From Leishmania donovani (Eukaryota; Euglenozoa; Kinetoplastea; Trypanosomatida; Trypanosomatidae): a stretch of 64,000 bases of DNA. Position 1 is the stretch's first letter; every line of letters begins with the position of its first letter. The notes under the pieces are model-generated. The model saw only the letters and a list, made by a program, of their open reading frames with translations. It was not told the DNA's origin and searched no databases. Made by a program: the position numbers and the translations under genes. Shown one piece after another: positions 9,609 to 20,404 of the stretch. The stretch lies in contig NC_018255.1 of assembly GCF_000227135.1 (NCBI RefSeq), positions 777,437-841,436 on the forward strand. Reading direction: 5' to 3'.

Positions 9609-12600
9609 TCAGCACTGCGAGAAGTGGGGCATGAAAAAGTCTGGCAGGATGCGCATCAGGAACAGCGCCATCGTCTTGTACTCGCCGAACGCGACTTCCG
9701 TACTGAAGTACACCGTCTCCACGTACCGCTGACAAGACGCGTAGTAGCCGACCCACAGGCACAACAAGCGGAAAAAGCTGCGATAAAAGCAGCCGCCAAA
9801 CTCGCGCTGATACACGCTCCCCTCGTGCGGAGGATCGCAGGAGCCGTAGGCCATGAAGGAGGGGCAGCGCCGTGGAAGCTCATCAGGCGTAAGTCCACCC
9901 TTTGTCGCAGCGCTGCCCTCTCCCGTAGGCCTCTCAAAGGAATCTGTGAGGGCAGCCGCCGCCTCGTCGGGCTTACGACGCTGATACTCCGCCTCCGCAG
10001 CCTTTGGAGCGTCGTGCCAGTCACACGCGCAAATCCCCTGGTCCCCTGACACGGACATCAGCGCCTGACGCCTCCTCGCCTCGCGCTCCTTCGCCCGAGC
10101 TGCACGCTCCTCCCCTAGCCACACGCTGTGTCCGTGCCCTGCAAAAGACTTCATTTTCGCCAAAACGTCGCGAATATTGGCCTCAGCAGCAGCAGCGCTC
10201 TCTCTTGAGCTCCCCACTGACGCAACGCGCAAAAACACGAGCAGCACTGTTGTCACGACGGAGAGGCGGCTGTTGTCCTCCATGGACTCGATGTTCAGCC
10301 CGCAGAGGGCGCTGAAGATAAGCTTGTGCGGCTCGCCGAGCAGGAGACGAGAGAGTGGAGCCAGCTCCTCCAGTCGCGCCGCGTCCTCAGCCGTCTCTGC
10401 TGCGTCATGAAGATCTGTTGACGAAGCGGTCTGCGCTTGCGCAGTGTTGAGGATGCCCTGCGTCGGTGAAAGAAATGATTCCGCGCAGGGCGTTGCCGAC
10501 GGCGGCGCCTTCGCGCTGCCCTCGCCACGACGACTAAAGAGCGTCGCGCGCAGGCGAGGCGGTGGCCCCACCACCGGCAGCGGCCATTGGCTGCGCAGCA
10601 ATGCCAGATCGTTTTCGCCACACATCAGGCCCGGAAACGGGCGGTTCTCAGGGGCCTGCCGGTGCGGCGTACGCGCTAGCACGCAAACCAGCTCCCTCAA
10701 GAGCTCCTCCCGTCGTAGCCCATGGGCTGGCGCCAGGCTGATCTCGCGCGTGTACTGCCGCGAAACCCGAATCACGTACGAAATACGGACGGCATCGCCG
10801 GAGATGATGTCGCTTGTGCGACCGATGCCGGGGAGTGTCGGTGGCAGCCGCACATCGTCTACCGAGTCATTCACCGGCTTCGAGATGTAGTTGCCGGTGG
10901 AACGTAGCCCCGGAGTGAGAGAAAGCAACAGCGAGCGCAGCAGGTGATGCGTGTCGACGCCGAAGGTGAAGAGGCGTCGCAGCAGCACACTGCCAAACGG
11001 CTCGTGCTCCTCCCGTTCCAGAGGCGGGCGCTTCAAGATCTCCTCGACCTCCTCATGCTCTGCGGAGAGAATGACGGGGTTCTGCCGGTTCGGGTTGCTC
11101 ATCGCCTCGTTCAGGTGCGACATGTCCCGATCTCCGACCACATAGGCACATAAGGTGCGCAGGTTGCCGGCGTGGTAGCGCAGCAGCTCCCCGAGAACCT
11201 GAAGCATGTTCGACAGCAGCCGCCCCGGCGCCATCGACCCGCTCAGCCCGGGAATACGCGTGCCGTTGTAGATGCGCTCCAGCACGCTAGTAAGGAGTGC
11301 CTGCCCGAGTCTTGTCTGCGGGCAGTCCGGGGCATCGCGGTATGCTTCACGAAACAGAAAGGTGCGCAAATACGAATCGAGCGTCTGGTACAAGCTTACG
11401 CGGACACAGCTGTCTTCTTGATCTCTGTGCAGGACGCGGGCGATGGCCTCCGCGTTTCTCCACGCGCTGGCAACGACCTCGGCATCCTCGACCACCATCT
11501 CCTGTTCCCGACGGTCTTGAGCGTTCCAGTACTCGTAAAGGCCGCGCAGCAGCTCCATCTTGCGCATCGTATCGGGTCCGTGCTGATGATTTTCCGTCTC
11601 CTCTTCGGACATCTGATTGGGGTCACGCAGGTACACAACTGCGAGGTCGCCGAGGAGCTGGAGAAACGGAACAAGACGCCACGTTGAGGGGTAGCGCGGC
11701 GAGCCATCAGCGAGCGTGTCGGACTCCTCTTGGTCATCAGAGGCATGCGGTGGCAAGTAGCGCGGCAACGCCCGCAACTTGTCGGACAAGTTTACGTGTG
11801 GCGGCACGTCGACGAACGCAGGCAGCGATGGGTCCAGTCCGAAGGCGGCCTCCAGCATCGGCACAGACCGAGGCACCCAACGGCAGTCCCGCAGCGCCTT
11901 CCACGAGTCGCTGAAGTAGAAGGTGGAGAGGAACATGTTCAGCAGGTATAGCACTTCGCTCTGCGACTCAACGATGCGCTGCGTGTCGACGGGGTCCAGC
12001 AAGTCGAGTGCGTCCACGCGAGGTAGCGGCTCGAACAGCTCCGCCGAGAGCCGCTCATTAGCCGAGTTGAACTCCTCTAGCGTTGGCGGTCTCGGCCCGG
12101 GTGCAATGGTGCGACGCACAGTCGAGCAGACAAGTGCGTAGCGGTTGTCGTCCCTCTCCGGGATTAAGGACGGGTCCCGCAGCCGCCAGCGCTGCCGCGT
12201 GTCGGCCGACCCCACCCACCAGTGGATGTCCATCGAGGATTTGAAGTTCTGCTCCATGTCGTCGTCCTCCAGCATGTCACGGTCCAGCATCCACTGCACC
12301 AGCCGCGATGGGTCCTCAGCTTGGAACTGGTTGGATGTTATGCGGTTCAGAAACGCGATCTGCTCGGCGCCGTCGCGTGGCAATCCAGCGCGCTCCAGCT
12401 CGGCCACCATCTGCGCCGCCACGTTGCCTCTGCCGCTGCCCACCTCCACTCGAATGCCGCCCTGCTCTGGAGTAGACAGCGGCGGTGGCGGCGGCAGCGA
12501 CGGTGCCACGCCGGAGGTGGCGCGGTTCACGCCGAGCGCCGCACTTACCGTGCCACTGCGTACGGCGGTGCGGATGTACTCGAGGTATTCTGAAAACGCC

Positions 12601-13889
12601 GCTGACTCGTCGGCGCGCGGTGGAGGGGCACCGGAAGGGTCGGTCGATCCAGGTGGCGGAGAGGGTTGCTGCGCCTGTTGTGGTGGTAGCGGTGTGGGGC
12701 TGGTGGACGGCGCCGGTGTGCGAGCCGCTTGGCCCTGGGACTGCCCGATGCCAAGAAAGCGCTCGATTCCGGCGAAGAGCGTGGGTAGGGAGGAGCCGTC
12801 GAAGATGAAGTCCGCCGTACCATCGCTTCCGCCAGACGCGCCGCTTCCCTCTTGCTCTTCATTGTCTGTCCACTGGTCATCCTCCTCCTCCTCGTCCTCC
12901 CAGTCGACGTCTTCGCTGCCGAGGGGCACGACGCTGGCGCGGCCGCCAGCGCGCGTCGCGTTGACTGCTCTCTGCCCGGCCCCACCAATCAAGGTGGTCT
13001 CCGGAGGAAACATCATCATGGACCGTCCGCCCTGTTGTACCCGCAGCCCGTTCGGTCGCAGCTCGCACAGACTAATGAGCGTCGACACGAGACCCTCCTC
13101 GCCGATCAGCCACAGCACGTTGCTGTCCACCACCCGCTGCACCTGCCGCAGCACCGCCACCGTTTCTGGGTAGTGCAGCCGACGCGCCAAGATCGGGTTC
13201 TGGCCTTGCGCAAGGCCAGGCAAGATGAGCAGCGCGAGAAAGCGGCAGAAGGCAGCCAGCGCCGTCGGCGAGGCGCGCCGCAAAACCCGGATGAGAGATG
13301 GGTTCTTGCTGATCTCCAGTACTGGGCCAACGCAAGCTAGAATGTGCTCCAGCAGGCCCGTGGCGGCGGCCCACAGGGAACTGTCCTCGAGAAACTCAAT
13401 GAGTCGGTAGAAAACACCCGGGTAGCGGTCGTAGATCACCCAACCGAGGTCGTTCTGATCTGCCACCAGGTCGGTCAGCTGAAGCATGACCTCAGCGTAA
13501 ATGCCGATGATGTGCTCAAGGGTGCGCTGCCGTCGTCCCCGCTCGAGGGCGCTCATGCTGCGCACCGTGCGCTCTGGCGAGAAACGCAAGGGGTTGAACG
13601 GATCGCACAAGATGAGGCAGTAGATGTCCAGCCCGCCACTCGCTAGAAACTCGCACGCGAAGCGCACCTCATCCTTTCTCTCCAGAATCTCACCAGTGCT
13701 GCCAAGCCTCTTCCCTAGCTCGTTGTACTGACCCTCCAGCCACAGTTTCCACATTAAAGAGACGGACGCCCGCGCCGACATGTCCGAGGCAAGCATGCGT
13801 ATTTGGGGCTCTGTATGGTAGGCATACGCGGGCGGGCGGCGCGGCGGCAGCGGCTCCTGCCCGCTAGTCACAAGACTCCGCAAGGACAT
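9609..13889 (-). CDS. TRPC4AP/TRUSS-like protein (DUF3689 family)
   Basis: About 1426 residues from the ATG at 13889 (MSLRSLVTSGQEP). The frame stays open to 14117, but the extra 76 residues resemble translated UTR, so I prefer 13889. Residues ~60-250 follow the human TRPC4AP pattern: a GGLDIYCLIL block, then ATGLLEHIL, then PSLIRVLRR and ALAAFCRFLALLI, matching ATLIEDIL...PNLSSLVSNF...LANFCRILAVTI recalled from the human protein. Mid-protein SEVLYLLNMFLSTF and later LQVLGELLRYHAGN match its EVLYVLCVLLMG and FDLLGELMKFN blocks. TRPC4AP is a receptor for the cullin-4/DDB1 ubiquitin ligase that reads C-terminal degrons, so a substrate-adaptor role is inferred. A long acidic and Pro/Ser-rich insertion (roughly residues 310-480, including a WEDEEEEDDQW patch) makes it nearly twice the human length. 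Probably cytosolic; no membrane segment is clear. Confidence 0.72.
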   Translation of the reverse strand: MSLRSLVTSGQEPLPPRRPPAYAYHTEPQIRMLASDMSARASVSLMWKLWLEGQYNELGKRLGSTGEILERKDEVRFACEFLASGGLDIYCLILCDPFNPLRFSPERTVRSMSALERGRRQRTLEHIIGIYAEVMLQLTDLVADQNDLGWVIYDRYPGVFYRLIEFLEDSSLWAAATGLLEHILACVGPVLEISKNPSLIRVLRRASPTALAAFCRFLALLILPGLAQGQNPILARRLHYPETVAVLRQVQRVVDSNVLWLIGEEGLVSTLISLCELRPNGLRVQQGGRSMMMFPPETTLIGGAGQRAVNATRAGGRASVVPLGSEDVDWEDEEEEDDQWTDNEEQEGSGASGGSDGTADFIFDGSSLPTLFAGIERFLGIGQSQGQAARTPAPSTSPTPLPPQQAQQPSPPPGSTDPSGAPPPRADESAAFSEYLEYIRTAVRSGTVSAALGVNRATSGVAPSLPPPPPLSTPEQGGIRVEVGSGRGNVAAQMVAELERAGLPRDGAEQIAFLNRITSNQFQAEDPSRLVQWMLDRDMLEDDDMEQNFKSSMDIHWWVGSADTRQRWRLRDPSLIPERDDNRYALVCSTVRRTIAPGPRPPTLEEFNSANERLSAELFEPLPRVDALDLLDPVDTQRIVESQSEVLYLLNMFLSTFYFSDSWKALRDCRWVPRSVPMLEAAFGLDPSLPAFVDVPPHVNLSDKLRALPRYLPPHASDDQEESDTLADGSPRYPSTWRLVPFLQLLGDLAVVYLRDPNQMSEEETENHQHGPDTMRKMELLRGLYEYWNAQDRREQEMVVEDAEVVASAWRNAEAIARVLHRDQEDSCVRVSLYQTLDSYLRTFLFREAYRDAPDCPQTRLGQALLTSVLERIYNGTRIPGLSGSMAPGRLLSNMLQVLGELLRYHAGNLRTLCAYVVGDRDMSHLNEAMSNPNRQNPVILSAEHEEVEEILKRPPLEREEHEPFGSVLLRRLFTFGVDTHHLLRSLLLSLTPGLRSTGNYISKPVNDSVDDVRLPPTLPGIGRTSDIISGDAVRISYVIRVSRQYTREISLAPAHGLRREELLRELVCVLARTPHRQAPENRPFPGLMCGENDLALLRSQWPLPVVGPPPRLRATLFSRRGEGSAKAPPSATPCAESFLSPTQGILNTAQAQTASSTDLHDAAETAEDAARLEELAPLSRLLLGEPHKLIFSALCGLNIESMEDNSRLSVVTTVLLVFLRVASVGSSRESAAAAEANIRDVLAKMKSFAGHGHSVWLGEERAARAKEREARRRQALMSVSGDQGICACDWHDAPKAAEAEYQRRKPDEAAAALTDSFERPTGEGSAATKGGLTPDELPRRCPSFMAYGSCDPPHEGSVYQREFGGCFYRSFFRLLCLWVGYYASCQRYVETVYFSTEVAFGEYKTMALFLMRILPDFFMPHFSQC

Positions 13890-15172
13890 ATCCTCTCCAC
13901 TTTCCTCTGCGCACACTGCCTCTGTTTCGGGGGTTCGCGCAAGCGCACGGGGTGTGGCTGCGGGTGTACTTCTGAACGAATCGGTATGTATCGGTGGTTC
14001 GCTAGAGAGCGAGAGAGCACACAAAGGGTAGCGCCTTCCTGGTCTGTCGAAAACAAAATGAAATATATATGTGTGTGCACTGATTAGGTGGGCGGGAAAA
14101 AACTGCAGCGCCAGCAATCGTCAGCAGCAGCCAGCAATGAGACACACACACGCACACAGACACGCGCGGGCAGACCCACAGACAAGCATATACAGACAGA
14201 CAGGGAGAGGGGGGGAGTAGAATACGCACACAATAGACGGGATCACAGTGTTCTGCCGCGGCTGAAAAATGAACGTGGCGGGGGAAAACGACAAAAAAAC
14301 GGCTGTGAATCGGAAGTGTGTAGGAGTGGGCGGGCGGCGAGGAATAAGTGTGCACCTCTGCGTATGGCCCTGCCTCCCACACCGACACTGTGCGGTTTGG
14401 TATGAAAGGAGGAGCTGGGGGCGAGCTCGGTCGAATGTGCGCCAAGGCACCACCGTCGCACACACGCGCAGCACTCACTCACAGAGAGAGAAAGCCACAC
14501 AGCGCGAAAGAGGAGAAAAGAGCGACGCAGCAGAGAGAGTATACAAAGGAAGACGTTGTGCGAAGGGAAAAGCGAATGTGCAGATGACTTTGCCGCCACA
14601 ACAGAGTTGTCGTCTCGTGTGCGCGCCGACGGGGTACGCCTGTGCGCAAAGAACCGACGAGCGCCGTGGATGCACCTCGTCGAGGCGCGTCCCCCAACAC
14701 TATCGTTCTCGATCACCACTCTCAAAATGCTCCTCTGTCACCCTCTTTCCTGGCGGCTCCCTTTTTCCTTTTCTCTTGCGCAACGCCCTCAGTCCTCCTC
14801 TCAATGAAAAGCAAACCGCGTGCTGACTCGTGTGGGTCGAGTGGAAGCAGAGAAGACACACGGACAGACTGAAGTGTGCAGAAAAGCCTTGCACTACGTG
14901 TAGGTGCGGGTGTGGGTGTGTGAATAGTGGGGTCGCAAGCCGCCACCGTAGTCATCGCACGCGGCGACGTCGCCGAGCAAAACAAAAAGGGAGGCAAAGA
15001 GAACGGCGGGAAAGAAGTCAAAGGATGAGGTGCGCGATGAAAAAATGCAGCGAGCTGCGGGCGTGAAGGGGAGGCGTGGTGCCTGCATGGGAAGCCTCAT
15101 TGTCTGGAGATGATGCATCACGGAAGCAATCTCGCCGTTCCCGCAACATCGCATTCCAAACGCACGCCTTAG
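13890..15172. other. Intergenic spacer upstream of the TRPC4AP-like gene
   Basis: 5' flank of the TRPC4AP-like gene and distal downstream region of the LRR gene. It contains AC-rich runs at ~14140-14175 and purine runs. No gene is recognised. Confidence 0.5.
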
Positions 15173-15589
15173 TCAATGGCGCAGGATTGCAAGATACGGC
15201 GGTATAATGAGACTCGGGGGACGGGGGCTGGCTCCAGATGTTAGCGATCGTGGCCCTCTAAAGCCGTGCAACCAGTCGCAATCCTCCTCCTCGATGCTCT
15301 CAAGGCACGAAGACACGCGGAGAACCGAGTGCGTGTTGCCGGAGCCAAGCATGCAACACCCCTTCGCTTCGCTGCGCAACTCCAACACGAGTACATCCGA
15401 CGTCCCCGACATGCACATCAGGTGAGTCACCGTCGAGACGATCGCCACTACACTGCATCCATCAGGAGACCGCCAGAATTCGCGCGTGGCTTTCAGTTTG
15501 GTTGCTCCTTTACCCTTTCTGTTTTGGTTTTTCAACGTTTGTTCCTGCTTACACTTCTCACGTCGGGTTGAGCGCGCACGCATACACAC
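15173..15589 (-). CDS. Possible small hypothetical protein or gene remnant
   Basis: An isolated minus-strand frame in an otherwise non-coding 4 kb spacer. The part from about 15480 down to the stop at 15173 (containing SPDGCSVVAIVST, VLVLELRSEAKG, EEDCDWLHGFRG) has balanced amino-acid composition and mostly G/C third positions, unlike the low-complexity frames around it. The first ~40 codons from the ATG at 15589 are Lys/Arg-rich and less convincing, so the true start is unclear; an internal Met (MCMSGTS) may be used. No family is recognised. It may be a real small gene, a relic of a lost gene, or chance. Confidence 0.3.
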   Translation of the reverse strand: MCMRARSTRREKCKQEQTLKNQNRKGKGATKLKATREFWRSPDGCSVVAIVSTVTHLMCMSGTSDVLVLELRSEAKGCCMLGSGNTHSVLRVSSCLESIEEEDCDWLHGFRGPRSLTSGASPRPPSLIIPPYLAILRH

Positions 15590-18067
15590 GCACGCCTACG
15601 TTGAGGAGAAGCGGGTGCGGCTAAAAAAAAAGAGGGGAAAACAAAGAAACCCCCCTCACAAAAAAAGGAAACATGGAACAGGATGAACTAACATACACAC
15701 GTACACGTACACACTCATACACACACGCAGACACACACACACACACACACATACATAGGCAGCATACACAGACGAATCGTTTGTGGAGCGCGCGTCCATT
15801 GTGTGTGTGTGTATCCAAGAAAAAATCTAAATCGCGTACCGTGACCGTACCGAAGAAGAGCGAGGAAATACCTCCATGTCGCGTTCCTCTGCCCACTCCC
15901 CCGTCCCCACCCAATCCCCAACCCCTCGCCCCCCTCCCAAGCTGGTAAGACACACGAAGCACCTTAGCACCTCCTCTTCTTGCCGTTTGCTGTCCCCTTG
16001 TATTCGCCTGCTCTTTCTGCTGCAACGCTTCCTCGTCACTGCGCTGCTGGAGCTCTAAGCATCGCCATGTAAGAAGGGATGCATTCCAACATGCGTAGCC
16101 CGCCTTCAAAGAGGGTCGGTGTGTGCCGGCATGCACGTGACGTTGCGCACGAGTGAGTGCGAAAGGGTTGGGAGAGAGAGAGGAAGAGAGTGGAGGAGAG
16201 AGAGAGCAGCGCATTCTATTCATCAAGGAAAGCGATGAAGCAAGAAACTGGAACAGAAGTATGAAGGAGGAGCCAGTAAAACACACACACACACATGAAA
16301 CAAAAAAAAACTAGCATTCGAACCGACCGGCACACGCAAACAGAGAGATAGATAGAGGCGGATATCAAAGGGGTGGGCAGAGAGTGGGGCTTCTAGAGAA
16401 CAGGAGGAGGAAGCGAAAACACAAGAGGAAAACAATACGACAGACGAAAAAAAAAAGCGAACGCATTCCCCCGCACGTCAGCACGGGCGAAGAAGCTCTA
16501 GTACAGAAACAAAAGGAAAAGAAGACGGAAAGAAAGACGACGAAAGGCAGAGAAAACAAGATGGCAGTGCGGCACTTCAGAAGCGCATCCTCATGTGCGG
16601 AGCTCATCAGCCTCGCCCCCGCTCCGCCCCGCCCACACATACACACGCGCGCCCATACGTATCAAGGTCGTCTTCCCCTCACCTCACCCCGCACTCTTTC
16701 TCTGGCATCGAGTCATCCCATCCACACACACACACACGCGCGCAAAGGAAACGCATGCGCCAGCTACAGCGGAGGCGCAATCGTCGCCTTTCGCTCAGTC
16801 CTCTGAAAACTCGCCTTTTCCACCTCGAGCGAAACGAGAGAACGAGAAGAGGGGAGCGAGTAGAGCTCGCAGCAACCATGACAACGACTAAAGCGCACGT
16901 ACACGCACCTCCTCCCCCACCTGTCCTTCAGAAACGAGAGAGAGGGAAAGCAGTCCCACAAGCACAGCAGCACAACGAAAGCGAGCGAGCTGACAAAGAA
17001 GCCAAGCATAACACACAGAAGTAGGTGGTGGTGCAGCACGACCTGAGAGATACATCCGAAAAGGGGAAAAGAAAACGAAATCTAATCTCTGCAACTCCCA
17101 TCTCCTGCCTGCGCCTCTCCTGTGTGCCTCAGCAGAGCATGCAAAGAGAGTAAGAGAGACACACAAGAGATGGCAGAAGCAACACCGAGCGCACGCACGC
17201 AGATGCACTCACAGAATATCGCCTCCGCGTTGTGCGTCATTCGAAAAAAAAAAAGTAAAAAAAACAGAAGGACGTTGTTGTTGAATTTTTTTTTGTGTGT
17301 GTGGGGGGTGCGACTGAAGAAAGGCAAGGACGAGAAATGCGCACTGTGTGCGGCGTCGCTTCGCTTTCGGCAGCCGCATCCTCTTCGCTTCTTCTCGTGC
17401 CGGCAGCTGCTACTACTCTCTCCAAGTCTGCGCTCTTCAGTCTACCGCACACCCCTCTACATCAACCGCTTTTCTCCCTCTGAGAATCTAAACGCCGATA
17501 CGCTAAGACCCCTCCCCCCACGTGTACTCGCCCCTTCCTATGCAACGCGCGAGGATAGAGCTAATCACGCCTCCGAGAGACACCGCCGCCGTAAAGATCA
17601 AAAGAGAGAGGAAAGAGAAGAGAGCGTGGGGAGAACAGCGCATGCCGTGGCCGTCAGCTGCGCCCTTAGCAGTGTATCACAGGATGGAAGGGGCAGTGGA
17701 AGAGAAAGAAAAACGAGCTCAGCAGCACAGAGAGCGGAAGGGGGGGGGGAGAGGAGGCAAGAAGAGCGTGAAGGCACCACTTCACAACACGGATGTACAG
17801 TAGCACTGCAGAGAGAGACACGCACATGAAGATTCACGGAACGCAGGAGAGAAGCGCAGGATGGGAAAACGGAGTGGAGAGGGGCGGCAGCGCCGTAGTG
17901 AGAAAGCTGAGTTGTGTACCACCGCGGGCCGGTGGCATCCCGACCAGAGACGGGGACAGCGAGACAGAGAGGGTGATGGTGGTAGGATCGTTGACGCTTC
18001 AATGCCTATCAATGGCCCCGGCTTTGTAAACACACGCGCCCATGCATTCGCCTTTGCTCGCGCTGGT
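15590..18067. other. Intergenic spacer downstream of the LRR gene
   Basis: About 2.5 kb of simple-sequence-rich DNA. CA repeat at ~15729-15752, purine runs at 16170-16210 and 16380-16560, an A-run/T-run pair around 17244-17293, and CA/GA mixtures. No gene is recognised. Confidence 0.55.
15729..15752. repeat. CA/GT dinucleotide repeat
   Basis: An uninterrupted run of about eleven AC units on the plus strand, within a longer CA/TA-rich patch. Similar runs occur at about 4605-4630, 22365-22385, 39910-39930 and 46730-46754; they are a general feature of these spacers. Confidence 0.85.
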
Positions 18068-20404
18068 TCAGAAGGCGTGCGAGACAGACTTGCGAAGCGG
18101 TGGGTTGAGGTCCTGCGATGGCGACGGCTCTATGCGAGGTGGAAAGCTCTGAATAGCTGCGGATCGCTGCAGCTCCACCCCCTCCGGGTGGTGTTCGCCA
18201 GACTCGTCGTTCGGGTGCGCGATGTCCGGGGGTACATCCTGCGAAACGTGCGGCGTCGTGCACCGCTCCATAACCGTGATGCTCGTGTTTTGGCTCATGC
18301 GACTCATGGAGCGCTGAAAGGAGTTGGCAGCGGGGTTGTGCTGTGCCTGGTGATTCTGATGACCATAATGCGCGTATAATCCGTCGCCGTTGGCGTCCGC
18401 AGTGGCGGTGATCTTTCCGTAGCTAATCATCCCCGCCTTGCTGTTCACGCGGTGGTAAGACGACCCCTTGGTGCCGCTCTGGCTCGCTGCGGCGGCGCCG
18501 CCCTTCGCAAGAGGTCCAGTCAAATGCGTCGGGTTTCCCGCACTGCCGCTACGCTGAGGGCTGGTGCCGGACCTGCTGTTGCTGCCTCCACGGCCGGCGC
18601 AGTGGCACTCGCGGCGAGCCTCGAGCGCCTCCACGCGGGTTTTCAGCACCTGGATCTGCGTGCGCTGCTGCCTGATCGATTCATGCAGTGACTTGATGAT
18701 TGTCTTGAGGACCTTCGTTGTGCGTGGGTCACCTGGGGTGTCTTGCAACTCATCAATCAGCACATCGATGTCCTCGTCGACACTCCTGGACGTCACGGGG
18801 ACCAGATGCCCTGCTGCGGCTCTGGAAGAGCGAGATGCGGAGCGGGTAGACGCCGGCACAGAGCGCGGCGTTCGGAGCAGCGCGCCAGCACTTGTGGCTG
18901 CGGCAGGGTCGGTTGGCGCACTCTCGCCGTGGCGGTGGCGCGGGTGGCGTGGGCTGCCGCTTTTGCGCCGACTGTGGCGAGGGGTGCTACACTGAGACCG
19001 CAGCGCCTGCTCCTGCTCCGCCGGGCTCACAGCGCGCGACGAGATGCTGGCCGGGCGGCTTCCGCCGCGCTCGCTGCGACGGTGCGACGAGCCGGTGCGA
19101 CTGGCGGGCTGGCCATCAGCCCTCGTGCGCGACTGTGCACGAGAGGCTGTGCGGGACTGCACACGAGAAGCTGTGCGGGACTGCCGGCGCGACTGCGCGC
19201 GCGAGTAGCGGCGCAGACTCTTCGTGGCCAGGTAAGCATCGCGGTCGTTAGGCCCCACGTAGATGGGGTGCAGGTCGTGCCTCTCCTCCCGCATCAAATT
19301 GCCCTCATCCACCTGCGGTGCAATAAACTCGCAGGCATCTGTGACGAGCGCAGCGAGGGTGGTGTTCTTCTCCTGCACGGCCTGAATAAGCGCGAGGGTG
19401 TTCTTTGGGTTCAGCTTCCACCCGTAGATGTCCAGCAGGAGCAGCGCGTGGTTCTGCGGGATGGCCGACAGGACAGCCGCTGCCGCCTCAGGGGAGGGGT
19501 TCATGAAGCCTAGGAAAAGCTGGATGAGAGACGTGTTGTGGGCGATAACGTCGGCGAAGAGCACAATAGTCTCGCTATCCAGCTGGTTGTGGCGCAGATT
19601 TAGGCGCTGCACCGTGCATGTAGGGGTCATGAGGGCCCGCACCAGCTCCTCACCACCCTCGCGACTGATGCGGTTGGCGGTAAGGTCCAAAGTGGAGAGG
19701 CACGCCGCGTGGGGGACGCTGCGAGCGATCTGCGCGGCTCCGTTGTCGCGCAGAGCATTGTAGCCGAGATGAAGGTGCTTCAGCTTCGGGGCTGCACGCA
19801 GCGCCTGACCGAGGTACGAGGCGGCGTCGCACCCGATCTTGTTGTTGTGGAAGCTGAGCTCCACGATATCGCAAAAGGGCTGCTGCAGCGCTGCCGCAAT
19901 CGGAATGACGCCCAGCTTCGTGATGTTGTTTTCGGACAGGTCCAACACCTTCAAGCCGCACCCGCTGCGGGACAGCGTGTGTCCAATGACCACTGCCGCC
20001 TGGTCCTTGAGGTTGTTCTTGCCAAGGCGCAGCTCGCGGATGTGGTTTGGGTTGGCTTCGATTGCCTCCATCAACGCCGTCACGCCGGGCAGGCCAAACG
20101 AGTTCTCCTCCAGCACCAGCACGCGAAGCTGACTCTCATCGCTGAGCGTGCGGATCACCTCCGCGACGCAGCAGACGTCGATATCGTTGAGCGGGACGGT
20201 GCCTTGACCAAGTGCAGCAGCCTTGGCATCCCTGTCCAGGGCCTGCACGAAGGCATCACAGATTTGCGCGTGCTCGCGCTTGCAGGCGCTAATATACAGC
20301 GCTGCCGCGGCACAGTGCTCCAGCGTCATGGCTTTTCCTTTTACCACCCTTGTCGGCTTCCAATCACACCGTAGGGAAGACTGGAAAGGCGCGCTAGGCT
20401 CCAC
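18068..20404 (-). CDS. Leucine-rich-repeat protein with S/R-repeat linker and coiled coil
   Basis: 778 residues from the ATG at 20404; Met26 (20329, MTLEHC) is a credible alternative start. About nine ribonuclease-inhibitor-type leucine-rich repeats of ~28 residues span roughly 93-350 (for example LRVLVLEEN, LKVLDLSEN, LKHLHLGYN, LSTLDLTAN, VQRLNLRHN). Next comes a basic, Ser/Arg-rich segment (~400-460) with imperfect repeats of the type SRTASRAQ. A short predicted coiled coil (~541-600) contains DIDVLIDELQ and QIQVLKTRVEALEARR. The tail is Ser/Gly/His-rich. The architecture suggests a protein-interaction scaffold; RNI-type LRR proteins are common in trypanosomatid cytoskeleton and flagellum, but no specific function can be assigned. 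No membrane segment. Confidence 0.85.
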   Translation of the reverse strand: MEPSAPFQSSLRCDWKPTRVVKGKAMTLEHCAAAALYISACKREHAQICDAFVQALDRDAKAAALGQGTVPLNDIDVCCVAEVIRTLSDESQLRVLVLEENSFGLPGVTALMEAIEANPNHIRELRLGKNNLKDQAAVVIGHTLSRSGCGLKVLDLSENNITKLGVIPIAAALQQPFCDIVELSFHNNKIGCDAASYLGQALRAAPKLKHLHLGYNALRDNGAAQIARSVPHAACLSTLDLTANRISREGGEELVRALMTPTCTVQRLNLRHNQLDSETIVLFADVIAHNTSLIQLFLGFMNPSPEAAAAVLSAIPQNHALLLLDIYGWKLNPKNTLALIQAVQEKNTTLAALVTDACEFIAPQVDEGNLMREERHDLHPIYVGPNDRDAYLATKSLRRYSRAQSRRQSRTASRVQSRTASRAQSRTRADGQPASRTGSSHRRSERGGSRPASISSRAVSPAEQEQALRSQCSTPRHSRRKSGSPRHPRHRHGESAPTDPAAATSAGALLRTPRSVPASTRSASRSSRAAAGHLVPVTSRSVDEDIDVLIDELQDTPGDPRTTKVLKTIIKSLHESIRQQRTQIQVLKTRVEALEARRECHCAGRGGSNSRSGTSPQRSGSAGNPTHLTGPLAKGGAAAASQSGTKGSSYHRVNSKAGMISYGKITATADANGDGLYAHYGHQNHQAQHNPAANSFQRSMSRMSQNTSITVMERCTTPHVSQDVPPDIAHPNDESGEHHPEGVELQRSAAIQSFPPRIEPSPSQDLNPPLRKSVSHAF

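Noticed and set aside
9471..13173. Long plus-strand frames opposite the TRPC4AP-like gene (for example 12145-13173)
   Set aside because: Shadow frames created by high GC3 in the real minus-strand gene.
13890..14117. 76 extra N-terminal residues on the TRPC4AP-like protein
   Set aside because: Sequence is UTR-like and lacks family similarity; the ATG at 13889 is a better start.
15729..15752. CA-type runs considered as CRISPR-like or telomeric repeats
   Set aside because: Simple dinucleotide runs without spacers; the trypanosomatid telomere repeat TTAGGG was not seen.
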